Assembly (NCBI RefSeq): GCF_000819565.1
Contig: NZ_CP004393.1
Location: 310,001-374,000, forward strand
Length of the DNA: 64,000 nt
Reading direction: 5' to 3'
DNA from: Celeribacter indicus
GTDB lineage: Bacteria > Pseudomonadota > Alphaproteobacteria > Rhodobacterales > Rhodobacteraceae
Shown here: piece by piece, positions 8,281 through 17,237 of the stretch
How positions within the stretch are numbered: the first letter of the stretch is position 1
Layout: the number at the start of each line of letters is the position of its first letter
Translations under genes and position numbers: made by a program
The notes under the pieces: model-generated
Databases searched by the model: none
What the model saw: only the letters and a program-made list of their open reading frames with translations
What the model was told of the DNA's origin: nothing

Positions 8281-8499
8281 ATGGCTGGTAAGGGAAATGG
8301 TGGCGGTGGATACCGCAGTGCAAAATCTGGCCGCTACGTGACAAAGTCGTACGGGAAGTCGCATCCGCGGACGACAGTGAAGGAGGCGCCGGGGAAGAGC
8401 GGATCAACCAATGGGAGTTATCGCAGCGCTATCAGTGGCCGGTTCGTTACTGCGAAGCACGGCAAGGCGAATCCGAACACCACTGTCCGAGAGAGATAA
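8281..8499 (+). CDS. Small GRYVT-repeat protein, function unknown
   Basis: A 72-residue basic protein made of two copies of one unit: YRSAKSGRYVTKSYGKSHPRTTV and, 40 residues later, YRSAISGRFVTAKHGKANPNTTV, joined by a Gly/Ser/Lys linker. No membrane segment or signal peptide is visible. A clear AGGAG site lies eight bases before the ATG. It is followed after 90 bases by the TIR-protein gene in the same direction, so the two probably form an operon. Similar short proteins are often left as hypothetical; I infer no activity. A role as partner or regulator of the TIR protein is speculation from position. Confidence 0.7.
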   Translation: MAGKGNGGGGYRSAKSGRYVTKSYGKSHPRTTVKEAPGKSGSTNGSYRSAISGRFVTAKHGKANPNTTVRER

Positions 8500-8588
8500 C
8501 CAATGAGTATTTCAGACGATGGTTAACAACAGCAAATATGCATCCGCATTTCCGCCAAGTCGGGCCGCGGTGAAATAAAGGAAAAAGC

Positions 8589-9308
8589 ATGGCTAGATGC
8601 ACGGCACCAGTATACGGTCACAGATCAGCGGCAGCAGCGGCCAATTGTCCCGCATGTGGAGGACGTTACGGTCGATCTAGAAGCTACGGCGGGTTCGGCG
8701 GCGGATATAGCAGTTACGCTTCAAGCGCTCCTCCTTCGCGCTCTTCAGGGAGCAGTAGTAGGGCCAGCGGTGGCGCAGGCCGTCGCACCGTGAAACCGCG
8801 GTGGTCGGGTGCTAGTTCGGCTATGTTGTATACGCCTGAGCAAGTGCTGGCGCTCACGCCGATTCGAGAAAATGTGGAGCACCTGGCAGCCTCCCAGCCT
8901 GATCTTCGAGACGTATTTCTCTGCCATGCTTGGGATGACAGGCAAGGCTCTGCCAAAGAACTGCATGACTTGCTCGAAGCCCAAGGTGTGCGCGTGTGGT
9001 TCAGTGAGAAAGATCTTGGCCTCGGTGTTCCAATGATGCGCGCAATTGATAGGGGCTTGGTAAATTCGCGCGTTGGTATCGTTTTGGTGACACCCGCGAT
9101 GTTGCGACGACTACCAGCAGAAGGAGTCGCGGACAAAGAACTGTCTGCGCTCCTACGACGCGAGCGACTAGTCCCGGTTGTTCATGGAACAACCTATGAG
9201 GAGCTTGAGGCAGTTAGCCTTCTATTGGCGTCCAGGGCAGGTTTGAGTACTGCCGAAGAGTCGATGGCGGAAGTCGCGGCCAAGATCGCTGAGCTAATTA
9301 CCGCTTGA
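8589..9308 (+). CDS. TIR-domain protein with N-terminal zinc-ribbon-like motif
   Basis: A 239-residue protein. Residues 4-24 carry Cys4, His11, Cys20 and Cys23 (ending NCPACG), a zinc-ribbon-like knuckle. Residues 25-75 are a low-complexity Gly/Ser/Arg linker. Residues 108-215 form a TIR domain: DVFLCHAWDDR (first strand), VRVWFSEKDLGLG (BB-loop), RVGIVLVTPAML, and ADKELSALL, whose Glu184 sits where TIR NADases carry the catalytic glutamate. Bacterial TIR proteins commonly degrade NAD+ or make cyclic ADP-ribose signals in anti-phage defence. Ribosome site AAAGGAA before the ATG. The location beside a RES toxin and decayed restriction genes supports a defence role. Confidence 0.85.
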   Translation: MARCTAPVYGHRSAAAAANCPACGGRYGRSRSYGGFGGGYSSYASSAPPSRSSGSSSRASGGAGRRTVKPRWSGASSAMLYTPEQVLALTPIRENVEHLAASQPDLRDVFLCHAWDDRQGSAKELHDLLEAQGVRVWFSEKDLGLGVPMMRAIDRGLVNSRVGIVLVTPAMLRRLPAEGVADKELSALLRRERLVPVVHGTTYEELEAVSLLLASRAGLSTAEESMAEVAAKIAELITA

Positions 9309-9550
9309 TCGTTTTGGAAGGTCAAAGCGAGCCCTGCATGTTGCATGTACGGTTAGGTACGTGCCACGAAACGATCCCTGATGGTGTTCGGACGGATATC
9401 GCTTAGAGTTCAGTCACTGCAGCAGTGGAGCCATTTTTCAGTTAGCCAACCTTGACCAAGCAACTCTGCTGACCGAGATTGCACCAATGGACAGAAACCT
9501 GTCACAAATGGCCAAGTCGGGTGTCACCCGACAATCGTCATTTGGAGAAG
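9309..9550. other. Intergenic, with a 17-bp palindrome at 9516-9532
   Basis: No gene is visible. GTCGGGTG-T-CACCCGAC (9516-9532) is a perfect palindrome with a single central base, 20 bases from the encoded CCA end of the tRNA-Lys gene. Part of it (GGTGTCACCCGACA) matches 1244-1258 at the other side of the accessory block with one extra C there. Confidence 0.55.
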
Positions 9551-9626
9551 TGGTGAGCCGTGCAGGATTCGAACCTGCGACCCACTGATTAAAAGTCAGT
9601 TGCTCTACCAACTGAGCTAACGGCCC
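9551..9626 (-). tRNA. tRNA-Lys (anticodon TTT)
   Basis: A 76-base cloverleaf on the minus strand: acceptor GGGCCGT paired with ACGGCTC, D-arm GCTCAGTTGGTAGAGC, anticodon stem-loop CTGACTTTTAATCAG giving TTT, T-arm GCAGGTTCGAATCCTGC, and an encoded CCA. The accessory block lies directly downstream of its 3' end. Confidence 0.97.
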
Positions 9627-9742
9627 ACTCTCGGCAGCCCGCGTCGGGCTGTGCGGGGGAACTAACGTCGCAAGACGAGAGCGTCAAGCCGAAAACTGAG
9701 AAATTCTTGGAAAAGGTTTCACGAGGGTATATATGCGCGGCC

Positions 9743-10576
9743 ATGCGACAAGATCTGGCCTCCACAGACCTGCCCTTTCTGAAAATGCACGGGCTGGGCA
9801 ATGACTTCGTGATCATCGATTCACGGGGGCGCGATGCCCTTGTCTCGCCGGAGCTCGCGCGCGCTATCGGGGACCGGCATCGCGGTGTGGGTTTCGACCA
9901 GCTCGCGGAGATCCGCGACGCGGAGGAGGCGGATATCGCGCTCGATTTCTGGAATTCGGATGGGTCGCGGGCCGGCGCCTGCGGGAATGCGACGCGCTGC
10001 GTCGGTCGGCTGATGCTCGACGAGAGCGGTCGGGACAGCGTGTCGATCCGCACCGAACGCGGTGTGCTGAGTGCGCGGCGTGCGGGCGAGGAAGTGTCGG
10101 TGAACATGGGGCATCCGCAGCGGATGTGGGACGAGATCCCGCTGTCCCATCCCGTCGACACGGATTTCCTCCCGCTCGAGGGGGAGCCGGTGGCCGTCGG
10201 CATGGGAAACCCGCATGCGGTGTTCTTCGTTCCCGATATCCGCGATGTCGACGTGGCGGGCCGGGGCCGCAGGGTGGAATGCGATCCTCTGTTTCCCGAA
10301 CGCACGAATGTGGAATTTGCCGAAATCCGCGCACGCGACGAGATCCGCATGCGCGTCTGGGAACGCGGGACGGGCATTACCCTGGCCTGCGGGTCGGGCG
10401 CCTGCGCGACGGCGGTCGCGGCGCATGTGCGCGGATTGACCGACAGGACCGTGCGTATGGAAGTGGACGGCGGCTGGCTCACGCTCGACTGGCGCGAGGA
10501 CGGGGTCTGGATGACGGGGCCGACGCAAACGGTCTTTGCCGGCCGGTTCGATCTTTCCTTCCTGGAGCGGGTCTGA
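9743..10576 (+). CDS. dapF: Diaminopimelate epimerase
   Basis: A 277-residue cytosolic enzyme converting LL- to meso-diaminopimelate for lysine and peptidoglycan synthesis. The two catalytic cysteines are in the expected motifs, Cys80 in GACGNATRC and Cys216 in [11 protein letters not shown]. The N-terminal [15 protein letters not shown] is also diagnostic. The ATG chosen removes a poorly conserved extension that would start at a TTG 36 bases earlier; its ribosome site is weak. The stop overlaps the mtaB start (TGATG). Confidence 0.97.
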   Translation: MRQDLASTDLPFLKMHGLGNDFVIIDSRGRDALVSPELARAIGDRHRGVGFDQLAEIRDAEEADIALDFWNSDGSRAGACGNATRCVGRLMLDESGRDSVSIRTERGVLSARRAGEEVSVNMGHPQRMWDEIPLSHPVDTDFLPLEGEPVAVGMGNPHAVFFVPDIRDVDVAGRGRRVECDPLFPERTNVEFAEIRARDEIRMRVWERGTGITLACGSGACATAVAAHVRGLTDRTVRMEVDGGWLTLDWREDGVWMTGPTQTVFAGRFDLSFLERV

Positions 10577-11835
10577 TGTCCGACAACGCGCCCGTCTTCG
10601 CGACGCTCGGCTGTCGCCTCAATGCCTATGAAACGGAGGCGATGAAGGAGCTCGCGGCGAGCGCGGGGGTCGAGAACGCGGTCGTGGTGAACACCTGCGC
10701 CGTCACGGCCGAGGCCGTGCGCAAGGCCCGCCAGGAGATCCGCAAGCTCCGGCGCGAGAACCCGGCGGCGAAGATCATCGTCACCGGCTGCGCCGCGCAG
10801 ACGGAGCCGGAGACCTTTTCGGCGATGGCCGAGGTCGATCTCGTCATCGGCAATTCGGAAAAGATGCAGGCCGAGACCTGGCAGGCGATGGGACCCGATT
10901 TCGTCGGAGAGACCGAGCGCGTGCAGGTCAACGACATCATGTCGGTGACGGAAACGGCGGGTCACCTGATCGACGGGTTCGGGCGGCACCGCGCCTATGT
11001 GCAGGTGCAGAACGGCTGTGACCACCGCTGCACCTTCTGTATCATTCCCTACGGGCGGGGCAATTCGCGCTCCGTGCCCGCGGGTGTCGTGGTGGACCAG
11101 ATCAGGCGTCTCGTGGACAAGGGCTTCAACGAGGTGGTGCTGACCGGGGTCGACCTGACCTCATGGGGTGCCGATCTTCCGGCGGCGCCGCGTCTGGGCG
11201 ATCTGGTGATGCGCATTCTCAAGCTCGTGCCGGACCTGCCGCGGCTGCGGATCTCCTCCATCGATTCCATCGAGGCGGATGAGATGCTGATGCAGGCCAT
11301 CGCGACGGAGCCGCGCCTCATGCCGCATCTGCACCTGTCGCTTCAGCATGGCGACGACCTCATCCTCAAGCGCATGGCGCGGCGGCATCTGCGCGACGAC
11401 GCGATCCGGTTCTGCGAGGAAGCGCGCAAGCTGCGTCCCGAAATGACCTTCGGCGCGGATATCATCGCCGGCTTTCCGACCGAGACGGAGACACATTTCG
11501 AGAATTCGCTGCGACTCGTCGCGGAATGCGATCTGACCTGGCTGCACGTCTTTCCCTATTCGAAGCGGGAGGGCACCCCGGCAGCGAAGATTCCCCGCCA
11601 GGTGAACGGAAAGGTCATCCGCGACCGCGCGGCGCGGCTGAGGGCCGCGGGCGAACGCCAGGTCGAGAAGCACCTCGCGGCGCAGGTCGGTCGCGCGCAC
11701 ATGGTGCTGATGGAAAACGACCGGATGGGCCGGACCGAACAGTTCACCGAGGTCGCCTTTGCCACGCCGCAGAGGGAAGGGGCGCTTCTTCGTGCCACGA
11801 TCACCGGCATCTCCGGGGCCCGCCTCACCGCATGA
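10576..11835 (+). CDS. mtaB: tRNA t6A37 methylthiotransferase MtaB
   Basis: A 419-residue radical-SAM enzyme that adds a methylthio group to N6-threonylcarbamoyladenosine-37 of ANN-decoding tRNAs. The N-terminal methylthiotransferase domain has three cluster cysteines (TLGCRLNAYET, VVNTCAVT, VTGCAAQ). The radical-SAM motif is CDHRCTFCIIPYGRG, and the C-terminal part is TRAM-like. It starts within the dapF stop codon, indicating translational coupling. MtaB (rather than MiaB or RimO) is chosen from the GCRLNxYE N-terminus and the dapF context common in Rhodobacterales. Confidence 0.93.
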   Translation: MSDNAPVFATLGCRLNAYETEAMKELAASAGVENAVVVNTCAVTAEAVRKARQEIRKLRRENPAAKIIVTGCAAQTEPETFSAMAEVDLVIGNSEKMQAETWQAMGPDFVGETERVQVNDIMSVTETAGHLIDGFGRHRAYVQVQNGCDHRCTFCIIPYGRGNSRSVPAGVVVDQIRRLVDKGFNEVVLTGVDLTSWGADLPAAPRLGDLVMRILKLVPDLPRLRISSIDSIEADEMLMQAIATEPRLMPHLHLSLQHGDDLILKRMARRHLRDDAIRFCEEARKLRPEMTFGADIIAGFPTETETHFENSLRLVAECDLTWLHVFPYSKREGTPAAKIPRQVNGKVIRDRAARLRAAGERQVEKHLAAQVGRAHMVLMENDRMGRTEQFTEVAFATPQREGALLRATITGISGARLTA

Positions 11836-12141
11836 AGCCGCGCCGTTGTTCCGTCCGCCGCTGTCATCCGAAAATACGACGGAGGGCATCCCGAGGCGGG
11901 TCCGATGGTTTTCCGGGAAATTCCCGCGCGGCGGACGGTTAGGGGGCACATGCCCGCAAGGCGCCGCCGATCCCGTTCCCCCGGAGACACACCGCGACAG
12001 ATCGCGCATCTTCACGACCCATTGAATGCTAGACGCAAGCCCTCCCTCTCGCTAAAAGCGCCTCGAAGGGCTGCGGGGACGAACCGCGGCTTCTCACGCA
12101 TTGGCCGGTCGCCGCCGGCTTGAGAGAATGGAGATTTGCTC
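11836..12141. other. Intergenic before petABC
   Basis: About 300 bases without a supported gene. It must contain the petABC promoter, but no unambiguous -35/-10 pair stands out. A short palindrome CGGGAA-A-TTCCCG lies near 11915-11927. Confidence 0.4.
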
Positions 12142-12705
12142 GTGTCCCACGTAGACGAACACGAAGGCACCCGCCGCGATTTCCTGTACTACGCCACTGG
12201 TGGCGCCGGTGCAGTCGCCGTGGGGGCCGCCGTCTGGCCTCTGGTCAATCAGATGAATCCTTCTGCCGACGTCCAGGCCCTGTCCTCGGTCCGCGTGGAC
12301 ATCAGCGCCGTCGAAACCGGCACGCAGCTCACCGTCAAGTGGCGCGGCAAGCCGGTCTTCATCCGCCGGCGCACGCAAGAGGAGATCGACACGGCCCGTG
12401 CCGTCACGATGGACCAACTCGTCGACCCGGTCGCGCGCAACAACAACCTCGAGGACGGCGCGGATGCCGAGGACCAGAACCGTACGATCGACGAAGCCGG
12501 CGAATGGCTCGTCATGATGGGAGTCTGCACCCATCTCGGCTGTGTGCCGCTCGGCGACGGCGCCGGGGATTTCGGCGGATGGTTCTGCCCCTGCCACGGC
12601 TCGCATTACGATACCGCCGGTCGCATCCGCAAGGGACCGGCGCCGGAGAACCTTCCGGTTCCCGTGGCCGCGTTCGACGGCGAGACCGAGATCGTTCTGG
12701 GCTAA
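12142..12705 (+). CDS. petA: Ubiquinol-cytochrome c reductase Rieske iron-sulfur subunit
   Basis: A 187-residue 2Fe-2S subunit of the cytochrome bc1 complex. The twin-arginine signal and membrane anchor lie at the N-terminus ([13 protein letters not shown] then a hydrophobic stretch), and the cluster ligands in CTHLGC and CPCHGSHYD. The GTG start is preferred because GGAG lies eight bases upstream; a TTG two codons earlier is too close to it. First gene of petABC. Confidence 0.96.
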   Translation: MSHVDEHEGTRRDFLYYATGGAGAVAVGAAVWPLVNQMNPSADVQALSSVRVDISAVETGTQLTVKWRGKPVFIRRRTQEEIDTARAVTMDQLVDPVARNNNLEDGADAEDQNRTIDEAGEWLVMMGVCTHLGCVPLGDGAGDFGGWFCPCHGSHYDTAGRIRKGPAPENLPVPVAAFDGETEIVLG

Positions 12706-12716
12706 GGGAGAAACTC

Positions 12717-14123
12717 ATGTCTGGTATTCCGCACGACCATTACGAACCGAAGGCGACCTTCACCAAGGGTGTCGAGCGCCGTCTTCCGATCATCGGCCTC
12801 CTCTACGACACGCTGATGATCCCCACGCCCAAGAACCTGAACTGGATGTGGATCTGGGGCATCGTCCTTGCCTTCTGCCTCGTCCTCCAGATCGTCACCG
12901 GCATCGTCCTGGTGATGCATTACACGCCGCATGTCGACCTCGCCTTCGCCTCGGTCGAGCATATCATGCGTGACGTGAACGGCGGCCACATGCTGCGCTA
13001 CCTGCACGCCAACGGGGCCTCACTGTTCTTCTTCGCCGTCTATCTGCACATCTTCCGCGGTCTCTACTACGGGTCCTACAAGACCCCGCGGGAGATCACC
13101 TGGATCGTCGGCATGATCATCTACCTGCTGATGATGGCCACAGGCTTCATGGGCTACGTGCTGCCCTGGGGTCAGATGTCCTTCTGGGGCGCGACCGTGA
13201 TCACCGGCCTGTTCGGCGCCATCCCGTTCGTCGGGGAGCCGATCCAGACCTGGCTCCTGGGCGGACCGGCGGTGGACAATGCGACACTCAACCGCTTCTT
13301 CTCGCTGCACTACCTGCTGCCCTTCGTGATCGCCGGGCTCGTGATCGTCCATATCTGGGCCTTCCACAACACCGGCAACAACAACCCGACGGGCGTCGAA
13401 GTGCGCCGGACCTCGAAAGCCGAGGCGGAGAAGGATACGCTGCCGTTCTGGCCCTATTTCGTGATGAAGGACCTCTTCGCCCTCGGCGTCGTCCTGATCG
13501 TCTTCTTCGCCATCGTCGGCTTCATGCCGAACTATCTCGGCCACCCGGACAACTATATCGAGGCAAACCCGCTTTCGACGCCGGCGCATATCGTCCCTGA
13601 ATGGTACTTCCTGCCGTTCTATGCGATCCTGCGGGCCTTTACCGGCGATGTCTGGCTCGTCCAGATCGTGAGCTTCCTCACCGGCGGGATCGTCGACGCG
13701 AAATTCTTCGGTGTGCTGGCCATGTTCGGCGCGATCCTCGCCATGGCCCTTGTGCCCTGGACGGACACCTCTTCCGTGCGGTCCGGCAAGTATCGCCCGA
13801 TGTTCAAGAATGCCTTCTGGCTTCTGGCGTTCTTCTTCATCGGCCTGACCTGGGCCGGTGCACAAGGCACCGACCTGATCATGTTCGGCGTGCTCGACGG
13901 CCATCCGGTGTTCATGCAGAACCTCTCGGGCGCCGATTTCGACAACACCATCGGCATGTCCGCTCCGGGCTTCGCCCTGATCGGCTCCGCCTACTGGTTC
14001 GGCTATTTCTTCGTGATCCTCCCGCTTCTGGGCGTGTTCGAGAAGCCGTTGCCGATGCCGGCCACCATCGAAGAAGATTTCCTCGCGCATTACCCGGATG
14101 CGGCCAAAGAGCCGGCCGAGTGA
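12717..14123 (+). CDS. petB: Cytochrome b of the bc1 complex
   Basis: A 468-residue integral membrane subunit carrying hemes bL and bH and the quinol-oxidation and quinone-reduction sites. Eight or more transmembrane helices are evident. The heme-binding histidine pairs lie in helices B and D ([19 protein letters not shown], and [20 protein letters not shown]), and the Qo-site PEW motif is in [13 protein letters not shown]. It is full length as in Rhodobacterales, where b is not split. AGGGAG ribosome site twelve bases after petA. Confidence 0.97.
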   Translation: MSGIPHDHYEPKATFTKGVERRLPIIGLLYDTLMIPTPKNLNWMWIWGIVLAFCLVLQIVTGIVLVMHYTPHVDLAFASVEHIMRDVNGGHMLRYLHANGASLFFFAVYLHIFRGLYYGSYKTPREITWIVGMIIYLLMMATGFMGYVLPWGQMSFWGATVITGLFGAIPFVGEPIQTWLLGGPAVDNATLNRFFSLHYLLPFVIAGLVIVHIWAFHNTGNNNPTGVEVRRTSKAEAEKDTLPFWPYFVMKDLFALGVVLIVFFAIVGFMPNYLGHPDNYIEANPLSTPAHIVPEWYFLPFYAILRAFTGDVWLVQIVSFLTGGIVDAKFFGVLAMFGAILAMALVPWTDTSSVRSGKYRPMFKNAFWLLAFFFIGLTWAGAQGTDLIMFGVLDGHPVFMQNLSGADFDNTIGMSAPGFALIGSAYWFGYFFVILPLLGVFEKPLPMPATIEEDFLAHYPDAAKEPAE

Positions 14124-14140
14124 GAAAGGACACAGGGACA

Positions 14141-14959
14141 ATGATCAGGAAACTTACCCTCTCCGCCCTCACCGCTCTGGGCCTCTCCGCCACGGCCGCA
14201 CTGGCCGCGGGCGAAACCGGGCACACCCATGACGTCGATTTCTCCTTCGAGGGTCCGTTCGGGAAATTCGACCAGTTGCAGCTCCAGCGCGGCCTTCAGA
14301 TCTATACCCAGGTCTGTTCCTCCTGCCACGGCCTGCAATACGTGCCGATCCGCACGCTGGCCGACGAAGGTGGTCCGCACCTTCCCGAGGAGCAGGTGCG
14401 CGCCTATGCTGCCCAGTTCCTCGTGGCGGACGAGGCGGCGAACATGCACCTCTACGACTATGACGAGGGTGCCGCGCGGCCGTTGACCGAGAACGATCAC
14501 TTTCCGGCCAACCAGTCGCAGAACGCGCCCGACCTGTCGCTCATGGCGAAAGCGCGCGCGGGCTTCCACGGACCGGCCGGCACCGGCATCAACCAGTTCC
14601 TCCAGGGTATCGGCGGGCCGGAATATATCGTCTCCATCCTCACCGGTTATACCGGCGAAGAGAAAGTCGAAGCGGGCACCACCTATTACGAAAACACCGC
14701 CTTCTCGACGGGCTGGATCGCCATGGCACCGCCGCTCTACGGGGATGATGTCGAATTCGCCGATGGTCATTCCACCGAGCTGCATCACGAGGCCGAGGAT
14801 GTCGCGGCCTTTCTGATGTGGGCGGCCGAACCGAAGATGATGGCGCGCAAGAAGGCCGGCTTCCTTGCCGTCGGCTTCCTCGTCGTGCTGACCTGCCTGC
14901 TCTATCTGACGAACAAGAAGCTCTGGGCGCCCCACAAGGGCAAGAAGATCACGCTTTGA
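14141..14959 (+). CDS. petC: Cytochrome c1
   Basis: A 272-residue heme c subunit of the bc1 complex. The cleaved signal peptide ends near ALAAG. The heme motif CSSCHG is at about residues 59-64, and a C-terminal anchor helix ([17 protein letters not shown]) is followed by a basic tail on the cytoplasmic side. It passes electrons from the Rieske protein to a soluble or membrane c-type cytochrome. Last gene of petABC, followed by a strong terminator. Confidence 0.97.
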   Translation: MIRKLTLSALTALGLSATAALAAGETGHTHDVDFSFEGPFGKFDQLQLQRGLQIYTQVCSSCHGLQYVPIRTLADEGGPHLPEEQVRAYAAQFLVADEAANMHLYDYDEGAARPLTENDHFPANQSQNAPDLSLMAKARAGFHGPAGTGINQFLQGIGGPEYIVSILTGYTGEEKVEAGTTYYENTAFSTGWIAMAPPLYGDDVEFADGHSTELHHEAEDVAAFLMWAAEPKMMARKKAGFLAVGFLVVLTCLLYLTNKKLWAPHKGKKITL

Positions 14960-14980
14960 GCGGGTGACCGAGAAGAAAGG

Positions 14981-15005
14981 AAAAGCGCCCCGCGGGGCGC
15001 TTTTT
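14981..15005. terminator. Bidirectional rho-independent terminator
   Basis: AAAAGCGCCCC-GC-GGGGCGCTTTTT is a near-perfect palindrome with A and T runs on both sides. It separates the convergent petC and thiQ genes and can stop transcription from both. Confidence 0.9.
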
Positions 15006-15700
15006 CATGTGCCGGTATAGGCGCGGAACCCTTCGGGCGGATCAGCCAGAAGCGCGTCCCAGGGGCGCGGCGGATGACAACGGCCCTGTTCCACCCAGAT
15101 CACCTGATCCGCAAAGGCCTCTACATCCGGGATGTCATGGGTGACCATCAGCATGGTCGCGCCGAGCCGGTCGCCGACCTGCCGTGCCAGGTCCACCATC
15201 TCCCGCCGCATCGCCGGTCCGAGCGCGGAGAACGGTTCGTCGAGCAGCACGAGCGGTTTTTCCTGCACCAGCACGCGGGCGAGGGCGACCCGGCTTTGCT
15301 GTCCTCCGGACAATTCCGCAGGCCGGCGCGTCTCCAGCCCGGTGAGGCCGACCGCGCCGAGCGCCACCGAGACGCGGGTGCGGTCGGCGGGGGACAGTTT
15401 CAGGTCCGGTCGGATGCCGAGCCCGACATTCTGCGCCGCACTCATGTGGCCGAACAGGTTGTTGTCCTGGAACAGGTGCGAAATCGGCCGCGCGAACGGG
15501 GGTTTCGAGCCGAAGTCTGTACCGTTCCAGACGACCTTCCCCCGATCCGGCGTCTCGAAGCCGCCGATCACGGAGAGGAGGGTCGATTTTCCCGCCCCCG
15601 ACGGGCCGAGCACCGCCACCCGCGCCTGTTCGGGAATTCCGAAGTCGGCGGTGAGGATGAAATCTCCCTGGGTGAGGCTCACATCCTTCAGTTCAAGCAC
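15005..15700 (-). CDS. thiQ: Thiamine ABC transporter ATP-binding protein
   Basis: A 231-residue ABC ATPase that powers uptake of thiamine and its phosphates. Walker A GPSGAGKST (about 33-41), Q-loop in HLFQDNNLF, signature LSGGQQSR, Walker B LVLLDEPFSAL and H-loop THD are all present. The start appears to be a GTG that overlaps thiP by 8 bases. Last gene of the thiBPQ operon. Confidence 0.94.
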   Translation of the reverse strand: MLELKDVSLTQGDFILTADFGIPEQARVAVLGPSGAGKSTLLSVIGGFETPDRGKVVWNGTDFGSKPPFARPISHLFQDNNLFGHMSAAQNVGLGIRPDLKLSPADRTRVSVALGAVGLTGLETRRPAELSGGQQSRVALARVLVQEKPLVLLDEPFSALGPAMRREMVDLARQVGDRLGATMLMVTHDIPDVEAFADQVIWVEQGRCHPPRPWDALLADPPEGFRAYTGT

Positions 15701-17237
15701 GGCGTCTCCCCCAGAGATCGAAGATATAGAACAGCGCGAGGCTCAGCCCCAGGAGCAGCAATGCGGCCCCCATCGCCTGATCCATCCGATAGGAGCCCAT
15801 GAGGCGGTAGATCTGCAAGGGCAGCGTCGCGGAGTCGGGTCGGGCGAAAAGCGTGATCACGCCGAGGTCGCCCATCGACAGGGCGGCGGCGAGCCCCGCC
15901 GAAAAGCCGAGCGGCGCGCCGAGCCGCGGCAGGAGCACGAAGCGCAGCCGCGTCCGGCCGGTCATGCCGAGGCTGTCGGCGAGCCGGCCATAGTCGCGTT
16001 CCGCCGTTGCGAGTGCCGGGCCGAGGGCGCGAAGGATGAAGGGCAGCGACATGGCCGCGTTGACGAGTGCGGTGATCAGCAGCGCCCAGTTCGCCGGATC
16101 GGTCACGGCAAAGAGCATGATGTAGAGCCCCGTGCCCATCACCAGCGGCGACGCGGCGATGGCGGTCATGCCGACACCCTCGAGCCAGCGCCAGCGCAGG
16201 GCGGAGAGGGCGAGCGTCAGGGACAGCACGATCGCGAGCGCGGCCGAGCCGAGCGCGGTCAGCAGCGAGCGCAGTGCCGCCTCCCAGACGGGGGCGGGCA
16301 GATCCGCGAGCCCGGTCGCGCCCCGCAGGGCGATGGCGACGAGCGGGGCAAGCAGGAACAGGCTCACCAGCGCCATCCAGAAGGCATCGGCGCTGCGTGT
16401 CCCGATCCCGGCGGCATCGAATCTCTGCACGGTACGGTCGAGGCCGACCTGACCGATCTGCGGTACGCCGAAGCGCAGGGAAACGAGCGCGGCGGCCACG
16501 CAGATCAGCACCTGGATGAGGGCGAGGAGCGAGGCCTTTCCGAGATTGAAGTCGTAGCGGAAAGCTTCGTAGATGGCGAGCTCGACCGTCGTCGCCCGCG
16601 GGCCGCCGCCGAACGTCAGCGCCACCGCGAAGGAGGTCGTGCAGATGAGGAAGATCACCGTGAGCGCCCCCGGTACGATCTCCCGCAGCATCGGGATCTC
16701 GATGTGACGGAACAGGTCGCGGGGTCCGAATTGAAGCGCCGCGGCGAGGCGGAACCGCTCTGCCGGGATCGTCCCCCAGCCCTGAAGCAGGAGCCGCGTC
16801 GCGAGCGGCAGGTTGAAGAAGACGTGGGCGAGCACCACGCCGTGAAAGCCGTAGATCGAGATCGGCTCGAATCCCGCCCAGCCGAGCAGGACGGAGACGG
16901 CACCGCTCCGTCCGAAGACGGCAGTCAGCCCGAGGATCGCCACGATGGTCGGCAGGATGAAGGGCGCGCCGAGCAGCGTGACGAGCAGCGTCCGGCCCCG
17001 GAACCGGCGGCGCGCGAGTGCCCGTGCCGCCGGGATCGCGAAGCCTACAGAAAGCGCTGCAGACAGGGCCGCCTGCACCAGCGTGAAGCGGACCGCGAGC
17101 CAGTCGAAGCGGTTGAGGGCGGAGAAGCTCTCCGCCCGCAATGCGACCGCCGCCAATGTGCCGAGGCTCAGGAGCGCGACCAGCGCCGCCGCGATCAGTC
17201 CCGGCCAGAGGCTTATTGCGAAAACGCGGCGCGCCAT
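15693..17237 (-). CDS. thiP: Thiamine ABC transporter permease
   Basis: A 514-residue inner-membrane permease with about twelve hydrophobic segments arranged as two fused binding-protein-dependent transport domains. EAA-like loops, which contact ThiQ, are visible in each half (YGRLADSLGM in the second, FNLPLATRLLLQGWG in the first). It overlaps thiB by 25 bases and thiQ by 8, so the three are translated together. Confidence 0.94.
   Translation of the reverse strand: MARRVFAISLWPGLIAAALVALLSLGTLAAVALRAESFSALNRFDWLAVRFTLVQAALSAALSVGFAIPAARALARRRFRGRTLLVTLLGAPFILPTIVAILGLTAVFGRSGAVSVLLGWAGFEPISIYGFHGVVLAHVFFNLPLATRLLLQGWGTIPAERFRLAAALQFGPRDLFRHIEIPMLREIVPGALTVIFLICTTSFAVALTFGGGPRATTVELAIYEAFRYDFNLGKASLLALIQVLICVAAALVSLRFGVPQIGQVGLDRTVQRFDAAGIGTRSADAFWMALVSLFLLAPLVAIALRGATGLADLPAPVWEAALRSLLTALGSAALAIVLSLTLALSALRWRWLEGVGMTAIAASPLVMGTGLYIMLFAVTDPANWALLITALVNAAMSLPFILRALGPALATAERDYGRLADSLGMTGRTRLRFVLLPRLGAPLGFSAGLAAALSMGDLGVITLFARPDSATLPLQIYRLMGSYRMDQAMGAALLLLGLSLALFYIFDLWGRRRA

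Noticed and set aside
9551..9626. tRNA-Lys as a classical integration site with a duplicated 3' end
   Set aside because: No copy of the tRNA 3' end was found at the left side of the accessory block, and no integrase gene is in the window. Only the separate GGTGTCACCC repeat is shared.
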